Source of the DNA: Nocardia wallacei
GTDB taxonomy: Bacteria > Actinomycetota > Actinomycetes > Mycobacteriales > Mycobacteriaceae
Assembly: GCF_029869545.1 (NCBI RefSeq)
Contig: NZ_JARWQD010000311.1
Location: forward strand, 1 to 49,160
DNA length: 49,160 bases
Direction: 5' to 3'
Shown here: piece after piece, positions 40,519 to 49,019 of the stretch
Position numbering within the stretch: position 1 is the stretch's first letter
Layout of the letters: the number at the start of each line of letters is the position of its first letter
Notes under the pieces: generated by a model
Told to the model about the DNA's origin: nothing
What the model saw: only the letters and a program-made list of their open reading frames with translations
Databases searched by the model: none
Program-made: the position numbers and the translations under genes

Positions 40519-42146
40519 GTGCCGAAACCGTCCGGTCGGGGGTGCAGCAGGGTGCCGTTGTCGCGTCGAGGATTGCTGGCTTGCGTGGTCGCCGGTGGTG
40601 CCGCGGGTGCGCTCGGCAGACCGGTGGCGCGAGCGGCCGAACCGGCGGTGGTGGCGCCGGGTGAGGCCGACTACGCGCGGCTGACCCTGCGCGGATACAA
40701 CCGGCGATTCGTGGCGCAGCCCCGGCGGATTCACCTGCCGGGCACGACCGCCGAGGTGCGCGAGGCGGTGGCGCGGGCCGTGCGGGAGCGGCTGCCGGTC
40801 GGGGTGCGCTCGGGCGGGCACTGCTTCGACGACTTCGTCGACAATGCGAACACCCGGGCCCTGATCGATCTGGAGCGGCTGACCGAGGTCGGCTGGGACC
40901 AGCGGTATCGCGCATTCTCCGTGGCCGCCGGGGCCGAGCTGAGCACCGTGTACGACCGGCTGGGCCGGTGGGGAGTGACCATTCCGGGCGGCATCTGCAA
41001 GGGCGTCGGCGCGGGCGGGCATATCAGCGGCGGCGGCTACGGGCCGCTGTCGCGGCGGCACGGACTCGTCGCCGACCACCTGTACGGGGTGGAGATGGTC
41101 GCCGTCGATGCGCGCGGTGAGGCATCGGTGGTGGTCGCGACCAGAGACGGCCCGCATCGGGACCTGTGGTGGGCCCACACCGGCGGGGGCGGCGGCAATT
41201 TCGGTGTCGTGACGCGCTTTCTGCTGCGCTCACCCGACGCCGACGGCGGGGCTCCCCGGCCGGGGGGGCCCCCGCCGCCGGGGGCGACCCGGGCCCGGCG
41301 CGGCCGCGGCCGCCGGAACAGATGCTGTCGGCGCGGCTGATCCTCCCGCTCACCACCGAGGAAACCTTCGTGCGGTTCCTCGGCAACTACCTGGATTTCT
41401 TTGCGCGCCACCGGGAACCGGGCAACCGGTTCGCCGGACTGTATGCCCCGCTGAGCGTGCACCCGATCGCCGACGGGTCCACCGAGGTGCTCATCCTGAT
41501 CGATGCCACCGAGCCCGGCGCGCAGGCGCGGCTCGACGAATTCGTCGCCCATCTCGGCGCCGGTGTCGTTCCCGCGCCGTTGCTGATGCCGCCCGGCCGC
41601 GACTCGTACGCGGGCACCGTGGCACACGTGTATTACGCGAAGGCGCCGATGCCGCCGCGCGTACAGATCAAGGCCGCGTACCTGCGCCAGCCGTACTCGC
41701 CCGAACAACTGCGCCTGTGCTACCGCCGCATGGCCGAATTGCGGCCCGACGATGAATCGGTGCTCGAATTCCTGCCGTTCGGCGGCGCCGTCAACGCCGT
41801 CGCCCCCGACGCCACCGCCATGCCCGCGCGCGACTCGTTCATGAAGATGCTCATTCACGCGGCGTGGCGCACGCCCGAGGACGACGCCCGCCACGTGGCG
41901 TGGGCCCGGCGGATGTACCGCGATCTGTACGCGTCCACCGGCGGCGTGCCGGTGCCCGACGCACGCAACGGCGGCAGCTACATCAACTATCCGGATCCGG
42001 ATCTCGCCGACCCGCAATGGAATACGTCCGGGCTGCCCTGGCACGCCTTCTACTACGGTGCGAGCTATCCGAGGCTGCAGCGGGTGAAGGCCGACTGGGA
42101 CCCGAATGATGTCTTCCACCACCGGCTTTCGGTCGAGCTGCCGTGA
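40519..42146 (+). pseudogene. Tat-exported berberine-bridge-type FAD oxidoreductase, frameshifted
   Basis: Two reading frames together make one flavoenzyme of about 540 residues. Frame one (40519-41340) carries a Tat signal (LSRRGLLA, residues 14-21), and a PCMH FAD domain with H101 (SGGHCF) and C160 (ICKGVGAGGHISGGGYG), the positions for two covalent bonds to FAD. It then shifts out of frame in a G/C-rich patch at 41255-41320. Frame two (to 42146) resumes with LSARLILPLTTEETF and ends in a berberine-bridge domain (GSYINYPDPDL, FYYGASYPRLQRVK). The break is either a real mutation or a base-count error in the homopolymer, because the C-terminal coding is intact. Substrate unknown, possibly an alcohol or sugar. 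Confidence 0.85.
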
Positions 42147-42162
42147 ACCGGCGGATGCGATG

Positions 42163-42783
42163 CTACTGCTGCGGCCACTGGGGTGGCGGCTGCTGACCCG
42201 GGTATCCGGCGGGCGGCTGCCCGGGGGCCATCGGCGGTTGCGGCCATCCGGCGGCCGGAGGCTGCGGCCTGCCGCCCGCGGCCCCCGGCTGCCCGCTCTG
42301 GCCCGATGCCGTCATCAGCAGCGCGACGACGGCCAGCAGCACGAACAGCAGGGCGGGAATCGACAGCCAGCCGCCGTCGCCCCAGGGGCTGATGCTGCTG
42401 CTGCGGGAACTCTGATCGATGGCGTTGAGGACGTAGCTCAGATTGCCGAGCAGGAGCATGCCCGCGGCGAGTGCGGCGAGCAGGCGGCCGACGGGCTTGC
42501 CGCCGGTGAGCAGCAGGATCGCGCCGACGACCGCGAGCAGGACCGTCACCGCGATGTCCAGGTCGCCCCAGAACAGTTTGCTGTACTCGGCGTAGAACCA
42601 GATCCGGCGGGCGAGGTACAGCACCGCCGACAGCACCAGCATGGCGGCCGCCAGCGGACCGGCGGCGCCGCCGCCGGTGCGCGGCGGCACCTGATAGCCC
42701 GCAACCGGTTGCCCGACGGGAGCGCCCGGCGCCCATCCCGGTCCTGGCTGGTTCGGCGGTCCGGGCTGGAACGGTTGGGCCAT
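42163..42783 (-). CDS. Pro/Gln/Gly-rich four-helix membrane protein
   Basis: A 206-residue protein: a Pro/Gly/Gln-rich leader (about 40 residues), four hydrophobic helices and a Pro/Gln-rich tail (PPMAPGQPPAGYPGQQPPPQ). Such flanking low-complexity segments are common in actinobacterial membrane proteins that interact with cell-wall or kinase partners; no family is recognised. Start at the ATG at 42783. Convergent with the broken flavoenzyme gene, 16 bases apart. Confidence 0.7.
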   Translation of the reverse strand: MAQPFQPGPPNQPGPGWAPGAPVGQPVAGYQVPPRTGGGAAGPLAAAMLVLSAVLYLARRIWFYAEYSKLFWGDLDIAVTVLLAVVGAILLLTGGKPVGRLLAALAAGMLLLGNLSYVLNAIDQSSRSSSISPWGDGGWLSIPALLFVLLAVVALLMTASGQSGQPGAAGGRPQPPAAGWPQPPMAPGQPPAGYPGQQPPPQWPQQ

Positions 42784-42898
42784 CGCGTACAACTCCCTTG
42801 ATCTTCGAAACACGACTCGACGCAGCCTAAGTGATCGCGGCGTATCGGGCTGTCCGGGCGCCATTCCCAGCGCGTGAAGCGAGGCAGCCGATCCCGCG

Positions 42899-44338
42899 TC
42901 AGTAGGCCCGGCCGAAGATCACGCGTTTGCCGTAGGCCGATGCGGCGCCGCAGCGTACGCAGGTGCCGGTCGCCGGTGCGCCCGCCAGGGGGATGCAGCG
43001 CGGGGTGGCGGCGGTGACGGATTTGATGTCGTCCTCGCAGGGCGGTTGCCCGCAGTGCAGGGCCGAGGCCCAGCCGGTGGCGACCGCGTCGGCGAAATCC
43101 GGCCAGTCGTCGACGGTTCGGGTGTGGGTATCGCGGAATTCGGTGGCGCGCGCGAGCAGGAAGGACTGGAAATCGTCCAGGATGCCCTGCATCGTCTCGG
43201 GCAGGGAGTCCAGCGGCACGGATTGCTTGCCGTCGCCGCCCAGGCGCCTGACCATCATCGCGGTGCCCGCCTCGAGGTCCCGGGGGCCGAGCTCGAGCCG
43301 GATCGGGACACCGCGCATCTCCCACTCGTTGTATTTGAATCCGGGGCTGAGCTGGGGGCGGTTGTCGACGTGGGTGCGCACCCCGGCCGCCCGCAGCCGC
43401 CGCGCCAGGTCGTCGGCGGCCTGCTCGACCGCCGCGTTGCCGCCGCGCGTGATCGACACGATCACCACCTGATACGGCGCGAGGCGCGGCGGGAACACCA
43501 GCCCCTTGTCGTCGCCGTGGGTCATCACGATGCCGCCGATCATCCGGGTGCTCATGCCCCAGGATGTGGTGTGGCACAGCTCGTCCCGGCCGGACTCGCC
43601 GGTGTAGCGGATGCCGAAGGCGGCGGCGAAATTGGTGCCCATATAGTGCGACGTGCCCGCCTGCAGCGCGCGGCCGTCGCGCATCATGCCCTCGATGGTG
43701 AAGGTGGCGACCGCTCCGGCGAAGCGCTCGCCCGGTGTCTTCTCACCCGGCACCACCGGCATCGCGGCCAGATCCCGCGCCACCTCGTGATAGATCTCGA
43801 GCCCGAGCATGGTTTCGCGGCGGGCGTCGGCCTCGTCCGCGTGCGCGGTGTGGCCCTCCTGCCACAGGAATTCGGTGGTGCGCAGGAACATTCGCGGCCG
43901 CAGCTCCCACCGCACCACATTCGACCACTGATTGAGCAGCAGCGGCAGGTCCCGGTGCGAGCTGATCCACTTGCTCATCATCTCGCCGATCACCGTCTCC
44001 GACGTCGGCCGCACCACCAGCGACTCTTCGAGTTCCTTACCACCGGCGTGCGTGACGACCGCCAGCTCCGGCGAGAACCCCTCGACGTGTTCGGCCTCAC
44101 GGCCCAGATAGCTCTCCGGGATCAGCAGCGGGAAGTAGGCGTTCTCGTGGCCGGTGTCCTTGATGCGGCGGTCGAGCTCGGACTGCAACTGCTCCCACAG
44201 CCGGTACCCGTACGGTCGGATGACCATCGTGCCCTTGGCCGGGCCTCGGTCGACGAGGCCGGCCTTGAAGACCACCTCGTTGTACCAGGCAGCGAAGTCC
44301 TCACTCTGGGCGGTCACACCGCGCTCGTCCCGTGCCAT
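42899..44338 (-). CDS. proS: Prolyl-tRNA synthetase, archaeal/eukaryal-type (ProS type 3)
   Basis: A 479-residue class II enzyme. The proline/ATP-site blocks are RPTSET (110-115), FLRTTEFLWQEGHTAH (motif 2), TSHYMGTNFA and TTSWGMSTRMIGGIVMTHGDDKG (motif 3). A C-terminal domain carries four cysteines (CGQPPC, PRC, CVRC pattern) and the protein ends in Tyr, as in Thermus and archaeal ProRS. It lacks the editing insertion of the normal 570-residue bacterial enzyme. It loads tRNA-Pro. The ATG at 44338 is preferred; the earlier frame is not family-like. Most actinobacteria already have a bacterial-type copy. Confidence 0.93.
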   Translation of the reverse strand: MARDERGVTAQSEDFAAWYNEVVFKAGLVDRGPAKGTMVIRPYGYRLWEQLQSELDRRIKDTGHENAYFPLLIPESYLGREAEHVEGFSPELAVVTHAGGKELEESLVVRPTSETVIGEMMSKWISSHRDLPLLLNQWSNVVRWELRPRMFLRTTEFLWQEGHTAHADEADARRETMLGLEIYHEVARDLAAMPVVPGEKTPGERFAGAVATFTIEGMMRDGRALQAGTSHYMGTNFAAAFGIRYTGESGRDELCHTTSWGMSTRMIGGIVMTHGDDKGLVFPPRLAPYQVVIVSITRGGNAAVEQAADDLARRLRAAGVRTHVDNRPQLSPGFKYNEWEMRGVPIRLELGPRDLEAGTAMMVRRLGGDGKQSVPLDSLPETMQGILDDFQSFLLARATEFRDTHTRTVDDWPDFADAVATGWASALHCGQPPCEDDIKSVTAATPRCIPLAGAPATGTCVRCGAASAYGKRVIFGRAY

Positions 44339-44357
44339 GCCCACAGACAGTACTGGG

Positions 44358-45224
44358 CTACCTCGGCATTTCCGAAAAAGCGCCACCGATCGGCACCATA
44401 TCGATCAGCTGCTGTGCGAATTCGGCTGCCTCGGTGCGCATTCCGTTGTGGGCGCCGGGGAATTCGGTGAGCCGCAGCCCCAGCCGATCGGCGATCACGG
44501 CCGCCGGGCGGTAGGGCAGATGCCCCCGTGATTCGATCCCCGCCGCGAGGACCAGGCGATCCCGGACCGCTTCCAGTGCCCTGTAATCCGGTGTGTACGA
44601 GGTGAACTCGCGCAGCTCGTGCGCCATCATGATCGGCCCGTTGGCGGCCAGCCGGGCCCACATCTCGGCGGTGCGCGGCGCCGGTTCGGCGGGCTCGGGT
44701 GCGGCCTTCATGGCGCCGCCGATCGCCGCCAGGAACCGGGCCGAGGCCGCCGCCACACCCTCGGTCCGGAACAGCGCGTACACCTCCTCGATCATGGCGC
44801 GCTGCTCGGCGGCATCGGGAAGCACGGCGAAGCAGGGCGGTTCGTGCGCCACCAGGGTGCGCACGCGGTCGGGGTGGCGCGCCAGCAGGTCCAGGCCCAC
44901 GATGGCGCCGCTGCTGCTGCCGACGACGACGGCCGGTGCGTCGCTGAGGTGGGTGAGCAGCCGGTAGGCGTCGTCGCTCTGGACCGCGACGTGCTGGTCC
45001 TCGGGCACGCCGCCGTCGAGTGTGCTGCGTGAGTAGCCGCGCGGATCCACGGCGACCACGGTGAAATGCCGCGCGAGCGGCTCGGCCATGCCGTCGAAGA
45101 CACCGGCGTCGCCACCGCCGCCGGGAATCAGCAGCAGCAGCGGTCCGGCGCCGCGCGTTTCGTAGTACAGCCGCGCCCCGGGCACTCGCAGGGTCGCCGA
45201 TCGCGGAGTCGTCTCGGATCTCAT
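44358..45224 (-). CDS. Alpha/beta hydrolase
   Basis: A 288-residue hydrolase with LLLIPGGGGDAGVFDGM (oxyanion loop), nucleophile elbow VGSSSGAIVG (S104) and catalytic histidine H259 in FPGAHNGM. The aspartate is not assigned. Substrate is probably an ester or lactone. Its ATG overlaps the stop of the TetR gene by 4 bases, so it is coupled to and likely controlled by that repressor. Confidence 0.9.
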   Translation of the reverse strand: MRSETTPRSATLRVPGARLYYETRGAGPLLLLIPGGGGDAGVFDGMAEPLARHFTVVAVDPRGYSRSTLDGGVPEDQHVAVQSDDAYRLLTHLSDAPAVVVGSSSGAIVGLDLLARHPDRVRTLVAHEPPCFAVLPDAAEQRAMIEEVYALFRTEGVAAASARFLAAIGGAMKAAPEPAEPAPRTAEMWARLAANGPIMMAHELREFTSYTPDYRALEAVRDRLVLAAGIESRGHLPYRPAAVIADRLGLRLTEFPGAHNGMRTEAAEFAQQLIDMVPIGGAFSEMPR

Positions 45225-45817
45225 CGGGAGCCGCCCTTCTTCGTCGCGTGTGACGGCCACTGCGACAGCGTCAGGTGCAGGGCGTCGAGAATGTTTCGCC
45301 AACTGGTGTCGGTCGGGCGCGAATGCGCGAATCCGCCGGACCCCTCGAGGGTGGCGAAACCGTGAAAGGTGCTGCGCAGCAGGCGGCCCGCATCGGTCAG
45401 CTCGGGTTCGGCGAGGCCGTAGGCCCGCAGCATGGCGCCGGTGAGTTCGACACTGCGCAGCAGCGCGGGCTCGTCGCCGACCTCGGCCGGATCCATCCGG
45501 ATCTGGGTCGCCGCGTAGCGGCCCGGATGTTCGAGCGCGTAGGCGCGGTAGGCGTCGGCGAAGGCGATCAGCGCGTCCTTGCCGGCGCGGCCCGCGACGG
45601 CGGCACCGATGCGTTCGTTGAGTTCGGCACCGGCCAGCAGGGCCACGCGCACCCGCAGATCGTGCAGGTTGCGCACGTGCGAGTACAGGCTGGGGTCCTT
45701 CACGCCGAATCTGCGGGCGACGGCCGACAGCGTGAGGTTGTCGAATCCGATGTCGTCGGCGAGTTCGGCGGCGGCCCGGGCGATCCGGTCCGCGGTCAAT
45801 CCGGCACGGGGCGACAT
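45221..45817 (-). CDS. TetR-family transcriptional regulator of hydrolase operon
   Basis: A 198-residue repressor: residues about 5-55 form the helix-turn-helix (LTADRIARAAAELADDIGFD, then SAVARRFGVKDPSLYSHVRN), and the rest resembles the TetR_C_33/WHG-type ligand domain (DAGRLLRSTFHGFATLEGSG). The ATG at 45817 follows AGGAGG at a 5-base spacing. The first gene of the two-gene operon, with a promoter that carries two overlapping operators (45840-45865). Confidence 0.92.
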   Translation of the reverse strand: MSPRAGLTADRIARAAAELADDIGFDNLTLSAVARRFGVKDPSLYSHVRNLHDLRVRVALLAGAELNERIGAAVAGRAGKDALIAFADAYRAYALEHPGRYAATQIRMDPAEVGDEPALLRSVELTGAMLRAYGLAEPELTDAGRLLRSTFHGFATLEGSGGFAHSRPTDTSWRNILDALHLTLSQWPSHATKKGGSR

Positions 45818-45839
45818 GCCCACCTCCTTCCTATGCCGA

Positions 45840-45871
45840 TTAGGTTAAAACCTAACTTGGTTAGGAGTCAA
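45840..45871 (-). promoter_or_regulatory. Promoter with double overlapping TetR operator
   Basis: On the minus strand, TTGACT (45866-45871) and TAACCT (45842-45847) form -35 and -10 boxes with an 18-base spacer. Two perfect inverted repeats lie on them: TTAGGTT-AA-AACCTAA (45840-45855) and CCTAAC-TTG-GTTAGG (45851-45865). They share a half-site, so a repressor could bind as two overlapping dimers and shut the promoter directly. Confidence 0.7.
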
Positions 45872-45930
45872 GCGGGCCGTCGGAAGTATGGTCAGATGGT
45901 CCGCGCACCGTTGATCATGTGCACAAGCTG

Positions 45931-46893
45931 TCACTCGGTCGCGGCGAGACACCGATTGCCCAGGGCGCGAACGGCTTCGACCAGCTCGGGTGGTCCGGTG
46001 ACGGTGAAATCGACATCCAGCGAGGTGATCATCCAGCTCAGCGCCCACGGCGAATCCGCCCCGATGTGCAGCAGGCAGTGACTGTCGTCGACCGCCTCGA
46101 GGACGCCCATGCCCGGCCAGATGGTCTCGGCGAGTTCCGCGGCGGGGCGGTGCAGCGTCACCGTCGCCCGCCACGACCATGCCTCGTCCGACAGCCGGTT
46201 CGACAGGTAGTCGACGACATCGCCGCCGGGGAGCTCGCGCGGGGTGAAACGCGGGCCGGTCGGGATCTTCGGGCGGAGCCGGTCGACCCGGAACGACCGC
46301 CAATCCTCGCGGGCGACATCCCAGGCGACCAGATACCAGTGCCTGCTGAAGTTCACCACCGCCATCGGCTCGGTATCGCGAACCGATTGCCGCCCACCGT
46401 GATCGGTGTAGTCGAACCGCAGCCGCTCGCGCCGGTCGCAGGCCTCGGAGATGGCGATCAGCACCTCGGGGTCGACGCGCGGGGCGGTCCCGCCCACCCG
46501 CACCATCGATCGCTGCAGGGTGGTGAGCCGATGCCGCAGCCGCGACGGCAGCACCTGCTCGAGCTTCGCCAGCGATCGGAGCGAGGCCTGTTCGATCCCG
46601 GCCACCGTGCCGCCCGCGACCGTGCGCAGCCCGACGGCCACCGCGAGCGCCTCCTCGTCGTCGAGCAGCAGCGGCGGCAACGCCGATCCGGCGCCGAGCC
46701 GATATCCGGCGACGCCGCGCACGGCGTGCACCGGATAGCCGAGTTCGCGCAGCCGATCGATATCGCGCCGCACCGTGCGGACGGTCACGCCCAGCCGGTC
46801 GGCGAGGTCGGCGCCCGGCCAGTCGCGATGTTCCTGCAGCAGCGACAGGATGCGCAGCAGGCGAGCGGAGGTTTCCAACATGTCCGCCAGCAT
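45931..46893 (-). CDS. WYL-domain transcriptional regulator (YafY-like)
   Basis: A 320-residue regulator: an N-terminal HTH_11 winged helix (RLLRILSLLQEHRDWPGADL, then TVRTVRRDIDRLRELGYPV) followed by the WYL ligand-sensing domain (SRHWYLVAWDVAREDWRSFR) and its C-terminal extension. WYL proteins bind nucleotides, nucleic-acid ends or small ligands. ATG at 46893 or 46881. It is divergent from the epoxide hydrolase gene with only 50 bases between starts, so it probably regulates that gene. Confidence 0.9.
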   Translation of the reverse strand: MLADMLETSARLLRILSLLQEHRDWPGADLADRLGVTVRTVRRDIDRLRELGYPVHAVRGVAGYRLGAGSALPPLLLDDEEALAVAVGLRTVAGGTVAGIEQASLRSLAKLEQVLPSRLRHRLTTLQRSMVRVGGTAPRVDPEVLIAISEACDRRERLRFDYTDHGGRQSVRDTEPMAVVNFSRHWYLVAWDVAREDWRSFRVDRLRPKIPTGPRFTPRELPGGDVVDYLSNRLSDEAWSWRATVTLHRPAAELAETIWPGMGVLEAVDDSHCLLHIGADSPWALSWMITSLDVDFTVTGPPELVEAVRALGNRCLAATE

Positions 46894-46900
46894 GCCATCC

Positions 46901-46923
46901 GATTAGGACCGGAGCTGACCTAA
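46901..46923. promoter_or_regulatory. Divergent operator-like TTAGG-N11-CCTAA region
   Basis: GATTAGG at 46901-46907 and CCTAACCGG at 46919-46927 resemble the half-sites of the TetR operator at 45838-45865 (GATTAGG, CCTAAC). The element sits between the WYL and epoxide hydrolase starts; either the WYL protein or the nearby TetR could read it. Confidence 0.4.
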
Positions 46924-46943
46924 CCGGTTCGTAGGTTCGGGGC

Positions 46944-48079
46944 ATGACGAACTTCGAACCCTTCCGGATCGACATCGCGCAGCGCGATATCGACGATCTC
47001 GCCGCGCGCCTGGCCGCCGCCCGCTGGCCCGCCGAAGTGCCGGGCGTCGGCTGGGACTACGGCATCCCGACCTCCTACGTGCGCGAACTCGCCGACTACT
47101 GGCGCACCGGCTACGACTGGCGGCGGCACGAGGCGGCGCTGAACGCGCTGCCGCAGTACCTCGCCGACATCGACGGGCAGCGGCTGCACTTCACCCACGT
47201 GCGCTCGGCCGAGTCCGGCGCCCTGCCGCTGGTGCTGGTGCACGGCTGGCCGTTCGAGGACTTCCGGGAGGTGATCGGCCCGCTGACCGACCCGGTCGCG
47301 CACGGCGGCGAGGCGGCCGACGCGTTCGATCTCGTGATACCGACCCTGCCGGATTCGGATTCTCCGGTCCGACCCGCGCGCCGGGCCAGGCCGCCACCGA
47401 GCGGTCGGCCGAGCTGATCGCCAAGCTCATGGCGCGGCTGGGCTACGAGCGCTACGGGGCGCAGGGCGGCGACGCGGGATCGTTCGTCGCGCCCCAGCTC
47501 GGCCGCATCGACGGCGACCACGTCGCGGGCGTCCATCTCAACGACCCGATCACGATCCCGGCCTGGGACGACGACGGCTCCGGATACAGCGCGGCCGACC
47601 AGGACAAGCTGGCGCGGCTGCAGGACTGGAGCAGCCAGGACACCTCGGGATATGCGGGCATCCACGCCACCCGGCCCCAGACACTGGCGCCCGCGGTGAA
47701 CGATTCCCCCGCGGGCCTGCTGGCATGGGTGCTCGACGTCGTGCACACCTACATGAACCCGGACAAGGAACTGCCCGACGACGCGATCGACCGCGACATG
47801 CTGCTCACCGACCTGAGCGTGCTGTGGTTCACCGGCACGATCGGCTCATCGATGTTGCTGTACAAGGAATCTCGGCAGTGGGGCGCCGACCTGCCGAACT
47901 CCGGCGTGCCCACCGGGGTCGCGATATTCCCCGGCGGCGACACCATCCGCGGCGTCGCCGAGAAGCAGCACACCGTCGTGCACTGGTCCGAATTCGACCG
48001 CGGCGGCCACTTCGCCGCGATGGAGGCCCCGGACCTGCTCGTCACCGACCTGCGCGAGTTCTTCCGCAAGCTGCGCTAG
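46944..48079 (+). pseudogene. Epoxide hydrolase (alpha/beta fold), one-base frameshift
   Basis: Together the two reading frames give about 378 residues, the normal family length. Frame one (46944-47350) carries the N-terminal EHN domain (FRIDIAQRDIDDLAARLAA) and HGWP oxyanion motif. After LVIPTLP the sequence CCGGATTC should be CCGGGATTC to give the expected LPGFGFSG; one G is missing near 47351. The second frame then reads TRAPGQAATERSAELIAKLM, QGGDAGS (nucleophile Asp) and GGHFAAMEAP (catalytic His). All catalytic blocks are intact, so this could be a sequencing slip or a fresh mutation. It would convert epoxides to diols. Confidence 0.88.
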
Positions 48080-48091
48080 GCACCGCGTCGC

Positions 48092-48934
48092 TCAGGTCGC
48101 CAGGAAGGTCTGGATGGCGTCGTCGCAGGTGAGGTGATTGGTGCCGACGCTGACGTCGATCGCCGGGTAGTTTCTGCGGACGGCGTCGGCGATATCGGAG
48201 AGCCGGTCGGCCACGACGGCGGGGTCGCGCAGCGACTGCTGCCCCAAGCCCTGGAAGCCGGGGAAGCCGTCGGCCACCAATATCGCGTCCGGGTTGGCGA
48301 TGATGTTGTCGTAGGTCTGGAATTCCACGCTGAGGATCTTGGAGGTGTCGACGCGGCCCGGGGTGGTGTAGACACGGTCGCTGACCCCTTCGACGAAGGC
48401 GGCCGCCGAGTGCCCGTCGGCGGCCATGGGGTGCACGCGGATACGGCTGGCGTCGATACCCAGGACCATGCCCGCGGGATGGAACCGCATCGTGGCGTCG
48501 CGGACATCGGTCCAGCTCGTGATCGTTCCGTACACGCCCGCGATGTCCTCGCCGTCGGTCAGGTAGACGACCTCTCCCGCGGAACTGTGCGACGCCGTGC
48601 GGATGTAGCCTTCCGCGGCGGCTTCCTCTCCGCGATAGGCCTTGGGAAACACCTGATCGACCTGCCACAGGCGTGCTCCGTTGTAGAACCGATCCGGTTG
48701 CGCGAACCCGGATTCCGGCAGCGGGCGCGGGAACGACGGGTCACCGGTGTCGAAGGTGGGGCCACGAAACCCCTTGTCGGCGTTGCGGAACTCTTCGACC
48801 GCATTCTCGGTCAGGCGAGCGAAGGGCCTGATGCCGTGTTCGGCGTCGGCTCTGGTCAGTCGCGCGATGCGGCTGCTCAACCTGCGGGCGGCCTGCAGAG
48901 CTGCCCGCGCGATCTCATCGGATCGGTTCAGCAA
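48092..48934 (-). CDS. Unassigned protein at contig end
   Basis: A 280-residue protein without a family I can name. A basic helical N-terminus (ALQAARRLSSRIARLTRADA) is followed by PSFPRPLPESGF and a mixed alpha/beta region (VFPKAYRGEEAAAEGYIRTA, then SSAGEVVYLTDGEDIAGVYG, MVLGIDASRIRVHPM and SKILSVEFQTYDNI). The Y-R-G and S-x-x-x-E-V-V-Y-L-T elements loosely recall ADP-ribosyltransferase-like toxins, but this is only an impression. No ATG precedes it: TTG at 48934 is the first start after a TAG at 48944, so the gene may be 5'-truncated by a stop or by poor end sequence. Confidence 0.55.
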   Translation of the reverse strand: MLNRSDEIARAALQAARRLSSRIARLTRADAEHGIRPFARLTENAVEEFRNADKGFRGPTFDTGDPSFPRPLPESGFAQPDRFYNGARLWQVDQVFPKAYRGEEAAAEGYIRTASHSSAGEVVYLTDGEDIAGVYGTITSWTDVRDATMRFHPAGMVLGIDASRIRVHPMAADGHSAAAFVEGVSDRVYTTPGRVDTSKILSVEFQTYDNIIANPDAILVADGFPGFQGLGQQSLRDPAVVADRLSDIADAVRRNYPAIDVSVGTNHLTCDDAIQTFLAT

Positions 48935-49019
48935 GGCGACGCCCTAGGCCGAGCGGGCGAGCCGGTCGAGTCCGATCGATGAGCAGGGCATGACCGCGAG
49001 CGTAGCGGGTGGAGTTCCC

